Shown here piece after piece: positions 7,160-14,795 of a DNA stretch of 22,942 bases (its first letter is position 1; each line of letters starts with the position of its first letter). The notes beneath the pieces were generated by a model, which was given only the letters and a program-made list of their open reading frames with translations, made no database searches and was not told where the DNA came from. Made by a program: the position numbers and the translations under genes. The DNA comes from Desulfuromusa sp. (lineage in GTDB: Bacteria > Desulfobacterota > Desulfuromonadia > Desulfuromonadales > Geopsychrobacteraceae): positions 1 through 22,942 of the forward strand of contig JAKIUD010000053.1 in assembly GCA_021647765.1 (NCBI GenBank), given 5' to 3'.

Positions 7160-8500
7160 ATGGATAAAAAACTTCTCGAAATTATTTTTGACAACCTTTA
7201 CAACGGCATCTATATCGTTGATGGAAAGGGTATCACCATTGGAGTCAATAAAACCTTTGAAGAGATGTCCGGATTCACAAATCAGGAACTAGTTGGACGA
7301 AGTCTCTACGATCTGGTTGGCTCGAATAACTACTTTTCCGGATCCGCCAGCCTCTTAGTTCTGGAACGTAAATGTCCTGTTACTGCAACTTATTCAACCA
7401 GCACCAACCGTAAATTTTTAGTCAAAGGACGACCGATCTTTAACCCTCAAGGTGAGATCGAATACATCATCAATACGATCTGGGATCTGACTATCGTCCA
7501 TTATAATCAACAGATTGATGCCGACACAGTCAGAAGTCAGCTTTTAAATGAAGAGGATTTAGTCACCTGCAGCGAAAAGATGTCATCCGTGATTGATCTG
7601 GCTCTACGGGTTGCAGGAACAGATTCAACCATTTTACTTACAGGTGAATCAGGAGTAGGGAAAAGCCTGTTGGCAAAAACCATCCATCTTTCCAGCGAAC
7701 GTAAACAAAAAGTGCTGATGAAAATCAACTGTGCTGCAATTCCAGAGTCGTTAATAGAATCAGAACTTTTTGGTTATGAAGGGGGTTCATTTACCGGTGC
7801 CGACAAAGGAGGAAAAGCTGGCCTACTAGAAATGGCCAAGGGAGGAACTGTTTTCCTCGATGAAATCTCAGAACTCCCCTTGCACTTACAATCAAAACTT
7901 CTTGGTGTCATTCAAGACAAAGAATTTTACCGAGTCGGTGGACGAGAAGCTCAGCAAACCGATATACGTCTGATAGCCGCAACCAACAAGGACTTAATCA
8001 AGCTCGTCAGCGAGGGGCAATTTCGTGAGGATCTTTATTACCGCCTAAATGTTGTCCCTATCGTCCTCCCTCCACTCCGGGAACGCAAAGAAGACATTCC
8101 GACCCTGATTCAACATTTTACTGATAAATACAATCGTAAATACAACTGTTACAAAAAATTCTCCGAAAATCTGATTAACCAGATGGTCGGCATGCCCTGG
8201 AAAGGAAATATCCGTGAACTGGAAAATGTCATCGAGCGCAGTATCGTCACTACGCAAGGAGATTTCATCAGCTGGGAGAAGGTACAGATTCCGGGAATAG
8301 AAACACTTATCCCCAACGGGGTAGGGCTGAAAGAGATGCTGGCTGAACGGGAGCAGGAAATACTGCTACAGGCTGAGGAACAATTTCGGACAACACGGAG
8401 AATCGCTGTTGCATTGGGGATCAGTCAGGCCAGTGTTGCCCGCAAATTGAAAGTTTTAAAAGAAAATAATATCGACTTATTCCACAAGAAACATCAGTAA
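7160..8500 (+). CDS. PAS-domain sigma-54-dependent transcriptional activator
   Basis: About 446 aa. An N-terminal PAS domain (about 1-115) is followed by a central AAA+ domain with Walker A GESGVGKS at 162-169, the sigma-54 contact loop GSFTGA at about 209-214, Walker B TVFLDE at about 230-235 and arginine-finger candidates in FREDLYYRL near 288-296. A C-terminal Fis-type HTH is at about 400-435 (IAVALGISQASVARKL). The loop reads GSFTGA rather than GAFTGA, a common tolerated variant. There is no receiver domain, so the signal is probably sensed by PAS, not by phosphorylation. ATG 7160 is preferred over an in-frame TTG at 7151; neither has a strong SD. It follows the ketone-body genes by about 130 bp and is the likely activator of the sigma-54 promoter at 3524. 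Confidence 0.9.
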   Translation: MDKKLLEIIFDNLYNGIYIVDGKGITIGVNKTFEEMSGFTNQELVGRSLYDLVGSNNYFSGSASLLVLERKCPVTATYSTSTNRKFLVKGRPIFNPQGEIEYIINTIWDLTIVHYNQQIDADTVRSQLLNEEDLVTCSEKMSSVIDLALRVAGTDSTILLTGESGVGKSLLAKTIHLSSERKQKVLMKINCAAIPESLIESELFGYEGGSFTGADKGGKAGLLEMAKGGTVFLDEISELPLHLQSKLLGVIQDKEFYRVGGREAQQTDIRLIAATNKDLIKLVSEGQFREDLYYRLNVVPIVLPPLRERKEDIPTLIQHFTDKYNRKYNCYKKFSENLINQMVGMPWKGNIRELENVIERSIVTTQGDFISWEKVQIPGIETLIPNGVGLKEMLAEREQEILLQAEEQFRTTRRIAVALGISQASVARKLKVLKENNIDLFHKKHQ

Positions 8501-8568
8501 ATACCGGGTTTTTATTCTCCTGTATCCACTTCAGTAATCAGCTGACAAGTAACAATGTTTTATTTTAC

Positions 8569-8597
8569 TTGACAGGACTCAAGGACAAAACTAGAGT
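8569..8597 (+). promoter_or_regulatory. Sigma-70-type promoter of the TRAP-glcDF operon
   Basis: TTGACA (8569-8574), a 17-bp spacer and TAGAGT (8592-8597). The layout is the same as for lldG (TTGACA, 17 bp, TAGGGT). The predicted start near 8604 is immediately before or inside the palindromic operator. Confidence 0.6.
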
Positions 8598-8605
8598 ACA
8601 CAGAA

Positions 8606-8626
8606 TTAAATGGTAATACCATTTAA
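8606..8626. promoter_or_regulatory. Perfect GntR/FadR-type operator upstream of dctP
   Basis: Nine-base arms TTAAATGGT and ACCATTTAA around AAT form a perfect palindrome containing TGGT-N3-ACCA. It lies at the predicted +1, consistent with repression by blocking initiation. The core matches the lldG operator, suggesting one regulator for both lactate modules. Confidence 0.65.
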
Positions 8627-8630
8627 TAAG

Positions 8631-8646
8631 TTAAATGGACATACAA
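8631..8646. promoter_or_regulatory. Second, weaker operator copy
   Basis: TTAAATGGACATACAA keeps the left arm TTAAATGG of the main operator and a degenerate right half (TGGA-N3-ACAA). Its centre is 25 bp from that of the first site, so it may allow cooperative binding. A small hairpin GGTGG/CCACC (8667-8681) follows in the 5' leader. Confidence 0.35.
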
Positions 8647-8716
8647 TTATTCTGCCACATAAAGTCGGTGGATCTGCCACCATACGCACCAATCAACTTT
8701 GACCAAGGAGGAAAGA

Positions 8717-9874
8717 ATGAAAAAGCTGAGATTACTAATCGGTCTGGTTCTAGTCCTGACCCTGGCACTGGCACCTAATGCCTTTGCTGCCAAGCGGGAG
8801 AAATTTGGCGCTGACAAACGCCATTCAGAAGTCAAAAAGGAAATGCGCACGATCAAAACCTCCACAGAAAAATTCAGATGGAAAATGGTTATGCCATGGT
8901 CCAAAGGGCTGTTGTTTTATGATGTGGCTCAACATTTTGCTGATTCAGTAAAGCTTGCTTCTGGCGGACGTCTTGACATCAAACTGTTTTCTGCTGGTGA
9001 ACTGGTCGGTGCTATGGAAAGTTTTGATGCCGTCAGCAAAGGACAAGCTGATATCGGCCATGATTGGCCTGGCTACTGGAAAGGTAAGAACGAAGCCTTT
9101 GTTGCCTTCGCTTCTGTTCCTTTTGGCTTAGACACTGAAGGTTATAATATCTGGCTATACGAACGTGGTGGGCTGGAAATGATGCAAGAACTATATGGTC
9201 GCTACAACCTGTTTGCTCTTCCCGGCGGCAATGTTGGTCAAGAGCTGGGTTTGTTCTCCAACAAAAAAGCCACCAAAATGGAAGATTTCAAAGGGATGCG
9301 AATTAGAACTCCAGGCTGGTACATGGACATCATGACCAATCTTGGCGCCAGCGTTACTCCTCTTCCGGGTGGCGAAGTTTACCTCGCTCTGGAGCGTGGT
9401 GTTATTGATGCTGCTGAGTTCAGTACCCCTGCGATTAACTATCCCATGGGCTTTGATGACATCACCAAGTACGTTATCCAGCCCGGCGTCCACCAACCAT
9501 CTTGCCAGAGTGCGTTCTTCATCAATCAAGATTCTTACAACAAGCTACCTGCCGATCTGAAGTGGATCATCGACATTGCGGCGAAAGAAACTCAGCTCTG
9601 GTCAACGGCCTGGCAGGAGAACCTCAATGCAGAAGCGGTCAAAATGTTTAAAGAAAAGGTCGAATTCGTGCGCATGGACGAGGCAACGATCAATTCTTTT
9701 GCCAAGGCCTCTCATGAATATATCGAAAGCTTGAAAGCAAAGTACCCTGATGTGAAAAAAGTTATGGATTCTCAGGATCAATTCAAGGCTGATTTTGCAG
9801 ACTGGCGCGAAGAACGTGGCGGGGTTACTCCATGGCCTTACGAGCAATTTGTAAAAGGTAAGCACAAACAATAA
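8717..9874 (+). CDS. dctP: TRAP transporter solute-binding protein DctP
   Basis: About 385 aa. A Sec signal peptide occupies about residues 1-25 (KKLRLLIGLVLVLTLALA, cleavage near AFAA). A charged stretch of roughly 30 residues then precedes the DctP fold. The motifs IRTPGWYMDIMTNLGA, PGGEVYLALERGVIDAAEF and NYPMGFDDITKYV resemble the 2-oxoacid/lactate branch (TakP-like). It would bind an organic acid in the periplasm and deliver it to DctQM. ATG 8717 has AAGGAGG 6 nt upstream and is clearly the start. It is the first gene of an operon with dctQ, dctM, glcD and glcF. Lactate or glycolate is the inferred ligand from the downstream dehydrogenase, though 3-hydroxybutyrate cannot be excluded given the upstream operon. 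Confidence 0.9.
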   Translation: MKKLRLLIGLVLVLTLALAPNAFAAKREKFGADKRHSEVKKEMRTIKTSTEKFRWKMVMPWSKGLLFYDVAQHFADSVKLASGGRLDIKLFSAGELVGAMESFDAVSKGQADIGHDWPGYWKGKNEAFVAFASVPFGLDTEGYNIWLYERGGLEMMQELYGRYNLFALPGGNVGQELGLFSNKKATKMEDFKGMRIRTPGWYMDIMTNLGASVTPLPGGEVYLALERGVIDAAEFSTPAINYPMGFDDITKYVIQPGVHQPSCQSAFFINQDSYNKLPADLKWIIDIAAKETQLWSTAWQENLNAEAVKMFKEKVEFVRMDEATINSFAKASHEYIESLKAKYPDVKKVMDSQDQFKADFADWREERGGVTPWPYEQFVKGKHKQ

Positions 9875-9882
9875 GACAAAGC

Positions 9883-9915
9883 ATTGTGGGGGGGGCTGCG
9901 AGCCCCCCCCACAAT
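9883..9915 (+). promoter_or_regulatory. Very stable intercistronic hairpin between dctP and dctQ
   Basis: ATTGTGGGGGGGGCT (9883-9897) and AGCCCCCCCCACAAT (9901-9915) are perfect complements around a 3-nt loop GCG, giving a 15-bp GC-rich stem 9 nt after the dctP stop codon. No U tract follows, so it is not a classical intrinsic terminator. Such stems can protect the 3' end of upstream mRNA and raise binding-protein levels relative to the membrane subunits; that role is inferred. Confidence 0.75.
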
Positions 9916-9957
9916 ACCCTGCCACAGACAAATGAATGCCGTAATCAAGGGGTTTCT

Positions 9958-10455
9958 ATGCTTAAACTTGCTAAAGCGATTGACGCTCTCAATGAAAAAA
10001 TTGGCTTTTATGCCGCATATCTGATACTGCCGTTGATAGGCGTGGTCGTATGGGAAGTCATTATGCGCTACGGCTTTAATAGTCCGACCACCTGGGCCTT
10101 TGAACTAACCGTTTTCTTTTATGGGGTTCATTTTTGTTTTGCCTTGGCATATGCGCACAAACACAACACCCACGTTGCTATTGATGTCTTTGAATCGCGA
10201 TTACCGGCAAAGCCCCGGATCATCCTGCGGATTGTCACTAACGCAGTATTATTTATCCCATCAATCGGACTGCTGACCTATTATCTGTGCGCCATGGCCG
10301 CCAGTTCGTGGCAGCAGTGGGAACATGCTTCCAGTTCCTGGGCACCCGCCATCTACCCATTAAAAACGCTCATGGCGATCGGCTTCATCCTTTTTTTTCT
10401 ACAAGGAGTCGCCAAACTTATCCAAGATATTCGCACCCTAAAAGAGACCCGCTAG
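9958..10455 (+). CDS. dctQ: TRAP transporter small membrane subunit DctQ
   Basis: 165 aa with four predicted membrane segments (about residues 18-36, 48-66, 90-110 and 132-155). The pattern is typical of DctQ, including the N-terminal NEKIGFYAAYLILPLIGVVVWEVIMRYGF with a conserved Arg-Tyr and the AYAHKHNTHVAIDVF region. It forms the membrane complex with DctM and links to the binding protein. The chosen ATG at 9958 follows AAGGGG and starts just before the first membrane helix. An open frame upstream runs through the GC-rich hairpin and is not credible coding. dctM follows after 27 bp. Confidence 0.88.
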   Translation: MLKLAKAIDALNEKIGFYAAYLILPLIGVVVWEVIMRYGFNSPTTWAFELTVFFYGVHFCFALAYAHKHNTHVAIDVFESRLPAKPRIILRIVTNAVLFIPSIGLLTYYLCAMAASSWQQWEHASSSWAPAIYPLKTLMAIGFILFFLQGVAKLIQDIRTLKETR

Positions 10456-10482
10456 AATCGGTTTGAACCTGGAGAAAAACCA

Positions 10483-11823
10483 ATGAGCGTAGAAATTCTA
10501 ACCATACTCATGTTCCTCACCCTGATGGCCTCAATCGCCCTGGGTCACCCTTTGGCAGTCACCCTGACAGCCGTTGCAACGATCTTCGGCTTGATTGATA
10601 ACGGATTCAATCTCTCAGGTCTGATTGGCCTGTTTGCCAACAATGCCTGGGGCATCTTCCTCAATTATACTCTAGTTGCCGTCCCGCTGTTTATTTTCAT
10701 GGCTCAGATCCTTGACCGTTCCAAGGTTTCTGAAGGGCTATTTGACGCCATGTATATTGTTTTAGGTGGATTGCGTGGTGGACTGGGAATGGCTGTTATT
10801 GTTGTCTCAACCGTTTTTGCCGCAACAACCGGCATCGTCGGCGCCTCCGTTGTCGCCATGGGGCTAATGGCTGGGCCAGCCCTGTTGCGCCGCGGCTACG
10901 ACAAATCACTTTCTGCCGGGATCATCTGTTCATCGGGAACACTAGGCATCCTGATCCCGCCATCGATCATGCTCGTTGTCTATGGCGGCTTAACGGGACA
11001 AAAAGAGACCTCAGTTGGCAACCTGTTTGCTGCAGCCATCATGCCTGGTCTATTGCTCTCAGGGATGTATCTTCTTTATGTTGCCATTCGTTGCTACCTG
11101 AAGCCCAATCTCGGCCCACCAATCCCAGTGGAAGATCGCACCGCAACTCTCTCACAAAAAATCTCCATGACCCTGAAGAATTTTGTGCCCCCGTTTGGCC
11201 TGATTCTCGCAGTTATGGGAACAATTCTGGCTGGAGTTGCCACACCAACGGAAGCTGCAGCTCTGGGATGTATCGGTGCCTTGCTTTTGGCTTTGATGAC
11301 TCACAAGCTCAACTGGAACGTCATCACCCAAGCCAGCATCTCAACCGCCCGCACCACAGCAATGATTATGGCTCTGTTTCTCGGTGGCAAATTCTTTTCT
11401 GTTGTCTTTCTGAGTATGGGCGGGGGCGATGTCGTTGCAGATGTTCTGCTCGGCATGGATGTCAACCGCTTCGTGGTCTTTACAATCATGATGGCTGTCG
11501 TTTTTTTTATGGGGATGTTTATCGACTGGGCCGCTATTTTGCTGGTTGTTGTCCCAATTTTCACTCCAATTGCTATGGATCTGGATTTTAACCCGCTATG
11601 GTTTGCCATGATGATCTGTATCAACCTGCAAACCTCTTTTCTGACACCACCTTTTGGCTACTCTCTTTTCTACTTTAAAGGAGTTGCACCACCAGAATAT
11701 TCCATGGGCGATGTCTACCGAGGGATTATCCCTTTTGTTATGATCCAAATTGTTGCACTCGCTACATTGATCTTCTTTCCGCAGATTATCACTTACCTGC
11801 CGGACCTTTTCTTTGGGAACTGA
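10483..11823 (+). CDS. dctM: TRAP transporter large permease subunit DctM
   Basis: 446 aa, very hydrophobic, about 12 membrane segments, full length for DctM. Family signatures visible are SGTLGILIPPSIMLVVYG in the first half, GVATPTEAAALGC near 258-270, and MFIDWAAILLVVVPIFTPI near 345. It is the Na+-dependent transport channel of the TRAP system in the inner membrane. The start ATG has GGAG about 9 nt upstream and lies 27 bp after dctQ. An 89-bp spacer separates it from glcD without an obvious terminator, so the transporter and dehydrogenase genes are probably one transcript. Confidence 0.93.
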   Translation: MSVEILTILMFLTLMASIALGHPLAVTLTAVATIFGLIDNGFNLSGLIGLFANNAWGIFLNYTLVAVPLFIFMAQILDRSKVSEGLFDAMYIVLGGLRGGLGMAVIVVSTVFAATTGIVGASVVAMGLMAGPALLRRGYDKSLSAGIICSSGTLGILIPPSIMLVVYGGLTGQKETSVGNLFAAAIMPGLLLSGMYLLYVAIRCYLKPNLGPPIPVEDRTATLSQKISMTLKNFVPPFGLILAVMGTILAGVATPTEAAALGCIGALLLALMTHKLNWNVITQASISTARTTAMIMALFLGGKFFSVVFLSMGGGDVVADVLLGMDVNRFVVFTIMMAVVFFMGMFIDWAAILLVVVPIFTPIAMDLDFNPLWFAMMICINLQTSFLTPPFGYSLFYFKGVAPPEYSMGDVYRGIIPFVMIQIVALATLIFFPQIITYLPDLFFGN

Positions 11824-11912
11824 TGAGTCAGGGAATGAGACTGCCAGGCAACGGAATATCGTTGCTGAAAACCTTTGCTCAATAAAGAAAGACGATAAAA
11901 AAGGAACTGTTT

Positions 11913-13298
11913 ATGGTCGCTAAAAATATATTGAACCGTCTTTGCCTGAAATTGGGAAAAGAAAATGTCATATCTGAGAAGGAAGATCTTCTGGTTCTCG
12001 GTTACGATGCCACCCCTGGGTTACATCATGCTCCAGATGTTGTTGTTTACCCGACCAGCACTGAAGAAGTTCAGGCTGCCATGCAGATAGCCCGGGAGGA
12101 AAAGTTGCCGATCACACCACGGGGCAGCGGTAGCGGATTGGCTGGCGGCAGTATTCCAGCCCATGGGGGAATGGTTCTCTGCTTGAATCGGATGGATAAA
12201 ATTCTTGAAATCGACGCGGAGAATCTGACTGTTACGGCGGAAACTGGTGTCATCACCTTGAATTTGGCAAATGCAGTCGCAGAAAAAGGCTTATATTATC
12301 CTCCCGACCCAGCCTCACAGAAAATTTCTACTATTGGTGGCAACGTGATGGAAGACGCTGGCGGATTGCGCTGTTTAAAATACGGCGTCACTGGCGATTA
12401 TGTGATGGCACTGAAATGTGTTCTTCCTGATGGAAGTATCATCACCACTGGTGGTAAAAGTGTCAAAGATGTTGCTGGCTATTCATTCAAGGATCTTTTA
12501 ATCAGCAGTGAAGGAACTCTTGCCATCATCACTGAAGTAACAATGCGCCTGATCCCGCCACCACAGGCGAAGCAAACCATGCTGGCCTATTTTGACAAGA
12601 TTGAAACTGCCGGAAAAGCCGTATCTGAGATCATTGCAGCAAAGATCATCCCATCAACCATGGAAATTATGGATAAAACGACCATTAACTGTGTCGAAGA
12701 TTATGTCAAGATTGGACTACCGCGTGAAACAGCCGCTCTATTGCTGATTGAAGTTGACGGCCATCCTGCTGTTGTCGCGGAAGAGAGTGACGGGGTACAA
12801 AGGGTTCTGAAAGAAGTGAACGCGACTGAAATCCATATTGCTGCCAACGACGAGGAAGCACTTGAACTTGCCACCGCACGCCGTATGGCTCTCTCTGCCA
12901 TGGCTCGGGTTTCCCCCTCAACACTCATGGAAGATGCAACTGTTCCTCGCTCCCATATGGCTCAAACGTTTGCTGAGATCCAAAGGCTTGCCAAAAAATA
13001 TGATCTCACGGTTGGAACTTTTGGCCATGCTGGTGATGGAAATCTACACCCAACCGTTCTATGTGACGAACGTGATGCTGATCAGATGAAACGTGCCCAT
13101 GCCTTTTTTGATGATCTTTATACCAAGGTTCTCGAATGGGGAGGTACAGTTTCAGGTGAGCATGGAATCGGGATGGCGAAAAAAGACTACTTGGCTCGCC
13201 AGATAGGTTCGGGCGGGGTAGAGGTGATGAAACGGATTAAGAAAGCCTTTGATCCTGAAGGGATACTTAATCCGGGTAAAATTTTCGCGGATGATTGA
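11913..13298 (+). CDS. glcD: FAD-linked D-lactate/glycolate dehydrogenase, GlcD family
   Basis: 461 aa. An N-terminal PCMH-type FAD-binding domain (about 38-216) has PRGSGSGLAGG at 69-79 and GGNVMEDAGGLRC near 142-154. The C-terminal FAD-oxidase domain has GHAGDGNLHP at 371-380 and SGEHGIG at 414-420, which carry the conserved substrate-pocket histidines. Family role: oxidation of a 2-hydroxyacid to the 2-oxoacid, with electrons passed to the Fe-S partner GlcF. The clustered LldG-LldEF set for L-lactate suggests this pair serves D-lactate, as for the Dld-II pair of Desulfovibrio, but glycolate is a real alternative. Start supported by AAGGA upstream. Confidence 0.9.
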   Translation: MVAKNILNRLCLKLGKENVISEKEDLLVLGYDATPGLHHAPDVVVYPTSTEEVQAAMQIAREEKLPITPRGSGSGLAGGSIPAHGGMVLCLNRMDKILEIDAENLTVTAETGVITLNLANAVAEKGLYYPPDPASQKISTIGGNVMEDAGGLRCLKYGVTGDYVMALKCVLPDGSIITTGGKSVKDVAGYSFKDLLISSEGTLAIITEVTMRLIPPPQAKQTMLAYFDKIETAGKAVSEIIAAKIIPSTMEIMDKTTINCVEDYVKIGLPRETAALLLIEVDGHPAVVAEESDGVQRVLKEVNATEIHIAANDEEALELATARRMALSAMARVSPSTLMEDATVPRSHMAQTFAEIQRLAKKYDLTVGTFGHAGDGNLHPTVLCDERDADQMKRAHAFFDDLYTKVLEWGGTVSGEHGIGMAKKDYLARQIGSGGVEVMKRIKKAFDPEGILNPGKIFADD

Positions 13299-13307
13299 AT
13301 TATAAAA

Positions 13308-13360
13308 TGTAGGGGTAAATCTTGTATTCACCCAGGGCGATCACAAGGATCGCCCCTACA
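13308..13360. repeat. REP-like palindrome between glcD and glcF
   Basis: Two 26-nt arms (13308-13333 and 13335-13360) around a 1-nt centre agree at 19 of 26 positions when one is reversed. Both end in TGTAGGGG / CCCCTACA. The right arm (GGGCGATCACAAGGATCGCC) resembles the dispersed TAGGGGCGACC...TTGTGGTCGCCC repeat family. It fills nearly all of the space between glcD and glcF, and its edge abuts the AAAGG that serves as SD for glcF. Confidence 0.65.
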
Positions 13361-13373
13361 AAGGCATTCATAT

Positions 13374-14672
13374 ATGAACATAGAAAAACTAGGCAATTTC
13401 ACCGCCAATGATGCTCCAAAATATGAGGATATCCTGCAATGCATGCGCTGTGGATTCTGCCTGCCGACTTGCCCGACCTTCGCTCTGACGGGACGGGAAC
13501 GCTCCAGTCCACGCGGGCGAGTTGCTCTGGCTCGTGCGGTTGCCGAAGGAAAACTGGAATTCAATCAGGCGATGAAAGAAGAAGCCTTCTTCTGCCTCGA
13601 TTGTCGCGCCTGCACCACTGCTTGTCCTTCAGGGGTTCAGGCCGGATCATTAATGGAAATCTGTCGCGCCCAGGCAAGTCAACAGCAGCCTCTGCCAAAA
13701 TGGCAAGCGGGGTTCCGTGATTTTATCCTGAAAAAAATGTTGCCGAATCCGGATTTATTGGAAACATCAATGCTCCCGGCACAACTCTACCAGAAACTCG
13801 GGATACAATGGCTGGTACGGCACAGCAAGCTGTTGAAACTTGGACCCAAATGGATCGACAAGGCAGAAGGGATGATGCCAGAGCTGCATCAGCCGTTACG
13901 TAAACAACTGCCAGAGTTCAGCCCTGCCAAGGGTGAAAAACGTGGCACCGTTGCTTTCTTTCTCGGTTGTGTCATGACCCTGATGTATGCTGAAGTCTCC
14001 CGCCAGACGGTCAGGGTTCTTAACCATCAGGGCTTCGATGTCATCACCCCCAAAACCCAAAAATGTTGCGGAGCACCCCACTTAAGCGAAGGTGATCCAG
14101 AAACAGCACGGCAACTCGCCAGCCACAACCTGGATCTATTTCTCGATCTGGATGTCGATGCTATTGTCACCGACTGCGCCGGCTGTGGTGCGGCACTGAA
14201 AGAATATGAGGAGATGCTTTCTGAGCGGGAAGACCATCAACGCCTGCAAATATTTCACAGCAAAATCAAGGATATCAGTGAATTTCTGATTGAAGTTGGA
14301 ATCCGCACCGAGGGGTTAAAACCGGTCAATAAAATCGTCACTTACCACGAGCCCTGCCACCTTTGTCATGCCCAGGGGATCAGCAAACAACCACGTGACA
14401 TAATTAAATCAATCCCGGGAGTAGAATTCCGTGAAATGAAAGAGGCAAACTGGTGTTGTGGCTCGGCGGCAACTTTCAGCTTAAAATTCACCGAGGCCAG
14501 TCAGAAGATTCTGGATCGTAAGCTGGAGAACGTCAAGAATACCAAAGCGGAAGTTCTGGTGACCTCAAACCCAGGTTGTCACCTGCAATTGGACTGGGGG
14601 TTACGCGAAGCAGATATGGCACAACCGGTACTACATCTAAGTGAACTTCTAGGGGAAGCGACCCCGGATTAG
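13374..14672 (+). CDS. glcF: Fe-S subunit of D-lactate/glycolate dehydrogenase, GlcF family
   Basis: 432 aa. An N-terminal dicluster ferredoxin module has cysteines at 23/26/29/33 (CMRCGFCLPTC) and 74/77/80/84 (CLDCRACTTAC). Two CCG domains follow, with CCG at 231-233 (paired with FFLGC near 196) and at 361-363 (paired with HEPCHLCH near 325). These would bind further clusters, probably noncubane. The protein should accept electrons from GlcD at the membrane and pass them on, probably to quinone; the acceptor is inferred. It follows glcD with only a palindromic repeat between them. SD AAAGG lies 9 nt before the ATG. It is the last gene of the plus-strand operon. Confidence 0.9.
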   Translation: MNIEKLGNFTANDAPKYEDILQCMRCGFCLPTCPTFALTGRERSSPRGRVALARAVAEGKLEFNQAMKEEAFFCLDCRACTTACPSGVQAGSLMEICRAQASQQQPLPKWQAGFRDFILKKMLPNPDLLETSMLPAQLYQKLGIQWLVRHSKLLKLGPKWIDKAEGMMPELHQPLRKQLPEFSPAKGEKRGTVAFFLGCVMTLMYAEVSRQTVRVLNHQGFDVITPKTQKCCGAPHLSEGDPETARQLASHNLDLFLDLDVDAIVTDCAGCGAALKEYEEMLSEREDHQRLQIFHSKIKDISEFLIEVGIRTEGLKPVNKIVTYHEPCHLCHAQGISKQPRDIIKSIPGVEFREMKEANWCCGSAATFSLKFTEASQKILDRKLENVKNTKAEVLVTSNPGCHLQLDWGLREADMAQPVLHLSELLGEATPD

Positions 14673-14745
14673 CAGAAACAAAAATGATCCGCTCACAAAA
14701 AAATGGCTAAGTAAAATCTCAATATACAGGGTGTAGTAGTTTTTT

Positions 14746-14777
14746 AGTGGAGCAGGCCGGTTTTTCATCGCTCCACT
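14746..14777. repeat. Inverted repeat downstream of glcF
   Basis: AGTGGAGC and GCTCCACT form a perfect 8-bp stem with a 16-nt loop, preceded on the plus strand by TTTTTT. The T run is on the wrong side for a plus-strand terminator, and on the minus strand the stem is followed by A residues. It may still separate the convergent glcF and right-hand units, but I do not call it a terminator. Confidence 0.35.
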
Positions 14778-14795
14778 GAATAGAGATCGATCACT

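Noticed and set aside
7160..8500. GSFTGA in place of GAFTGA as a sign of a non-sigma-54 activator
   Set aside because: Ser at this position is common among sigma-54 activators, and Walker motifs and arginine fingers are intact.
8528..8568. Possible terminator after the sigma-54 activator gene
   Set aside because: ACTTCAG and CTGACAAGT pair only with a bulge, and the T-rich stretch is separated from the stem; too weak to call.
9886..9957. N-terminal extension of DctQ reading through the GC-rich hairpin
   Set aside because: The extension would encode a Gly/Pro/Ala-rich stretch from the hairpin itself and lacks an SD; the ATG at 9958 has AAGGGG and begins where DctQ proteins usually begin.
14746..14777. 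Possible rho-independent terminator after glcF
   Set aside because: The stem is good, but the T run precedes it on the plus strand and the minus strand has A residues after it, so neither direction has a proper U tract.
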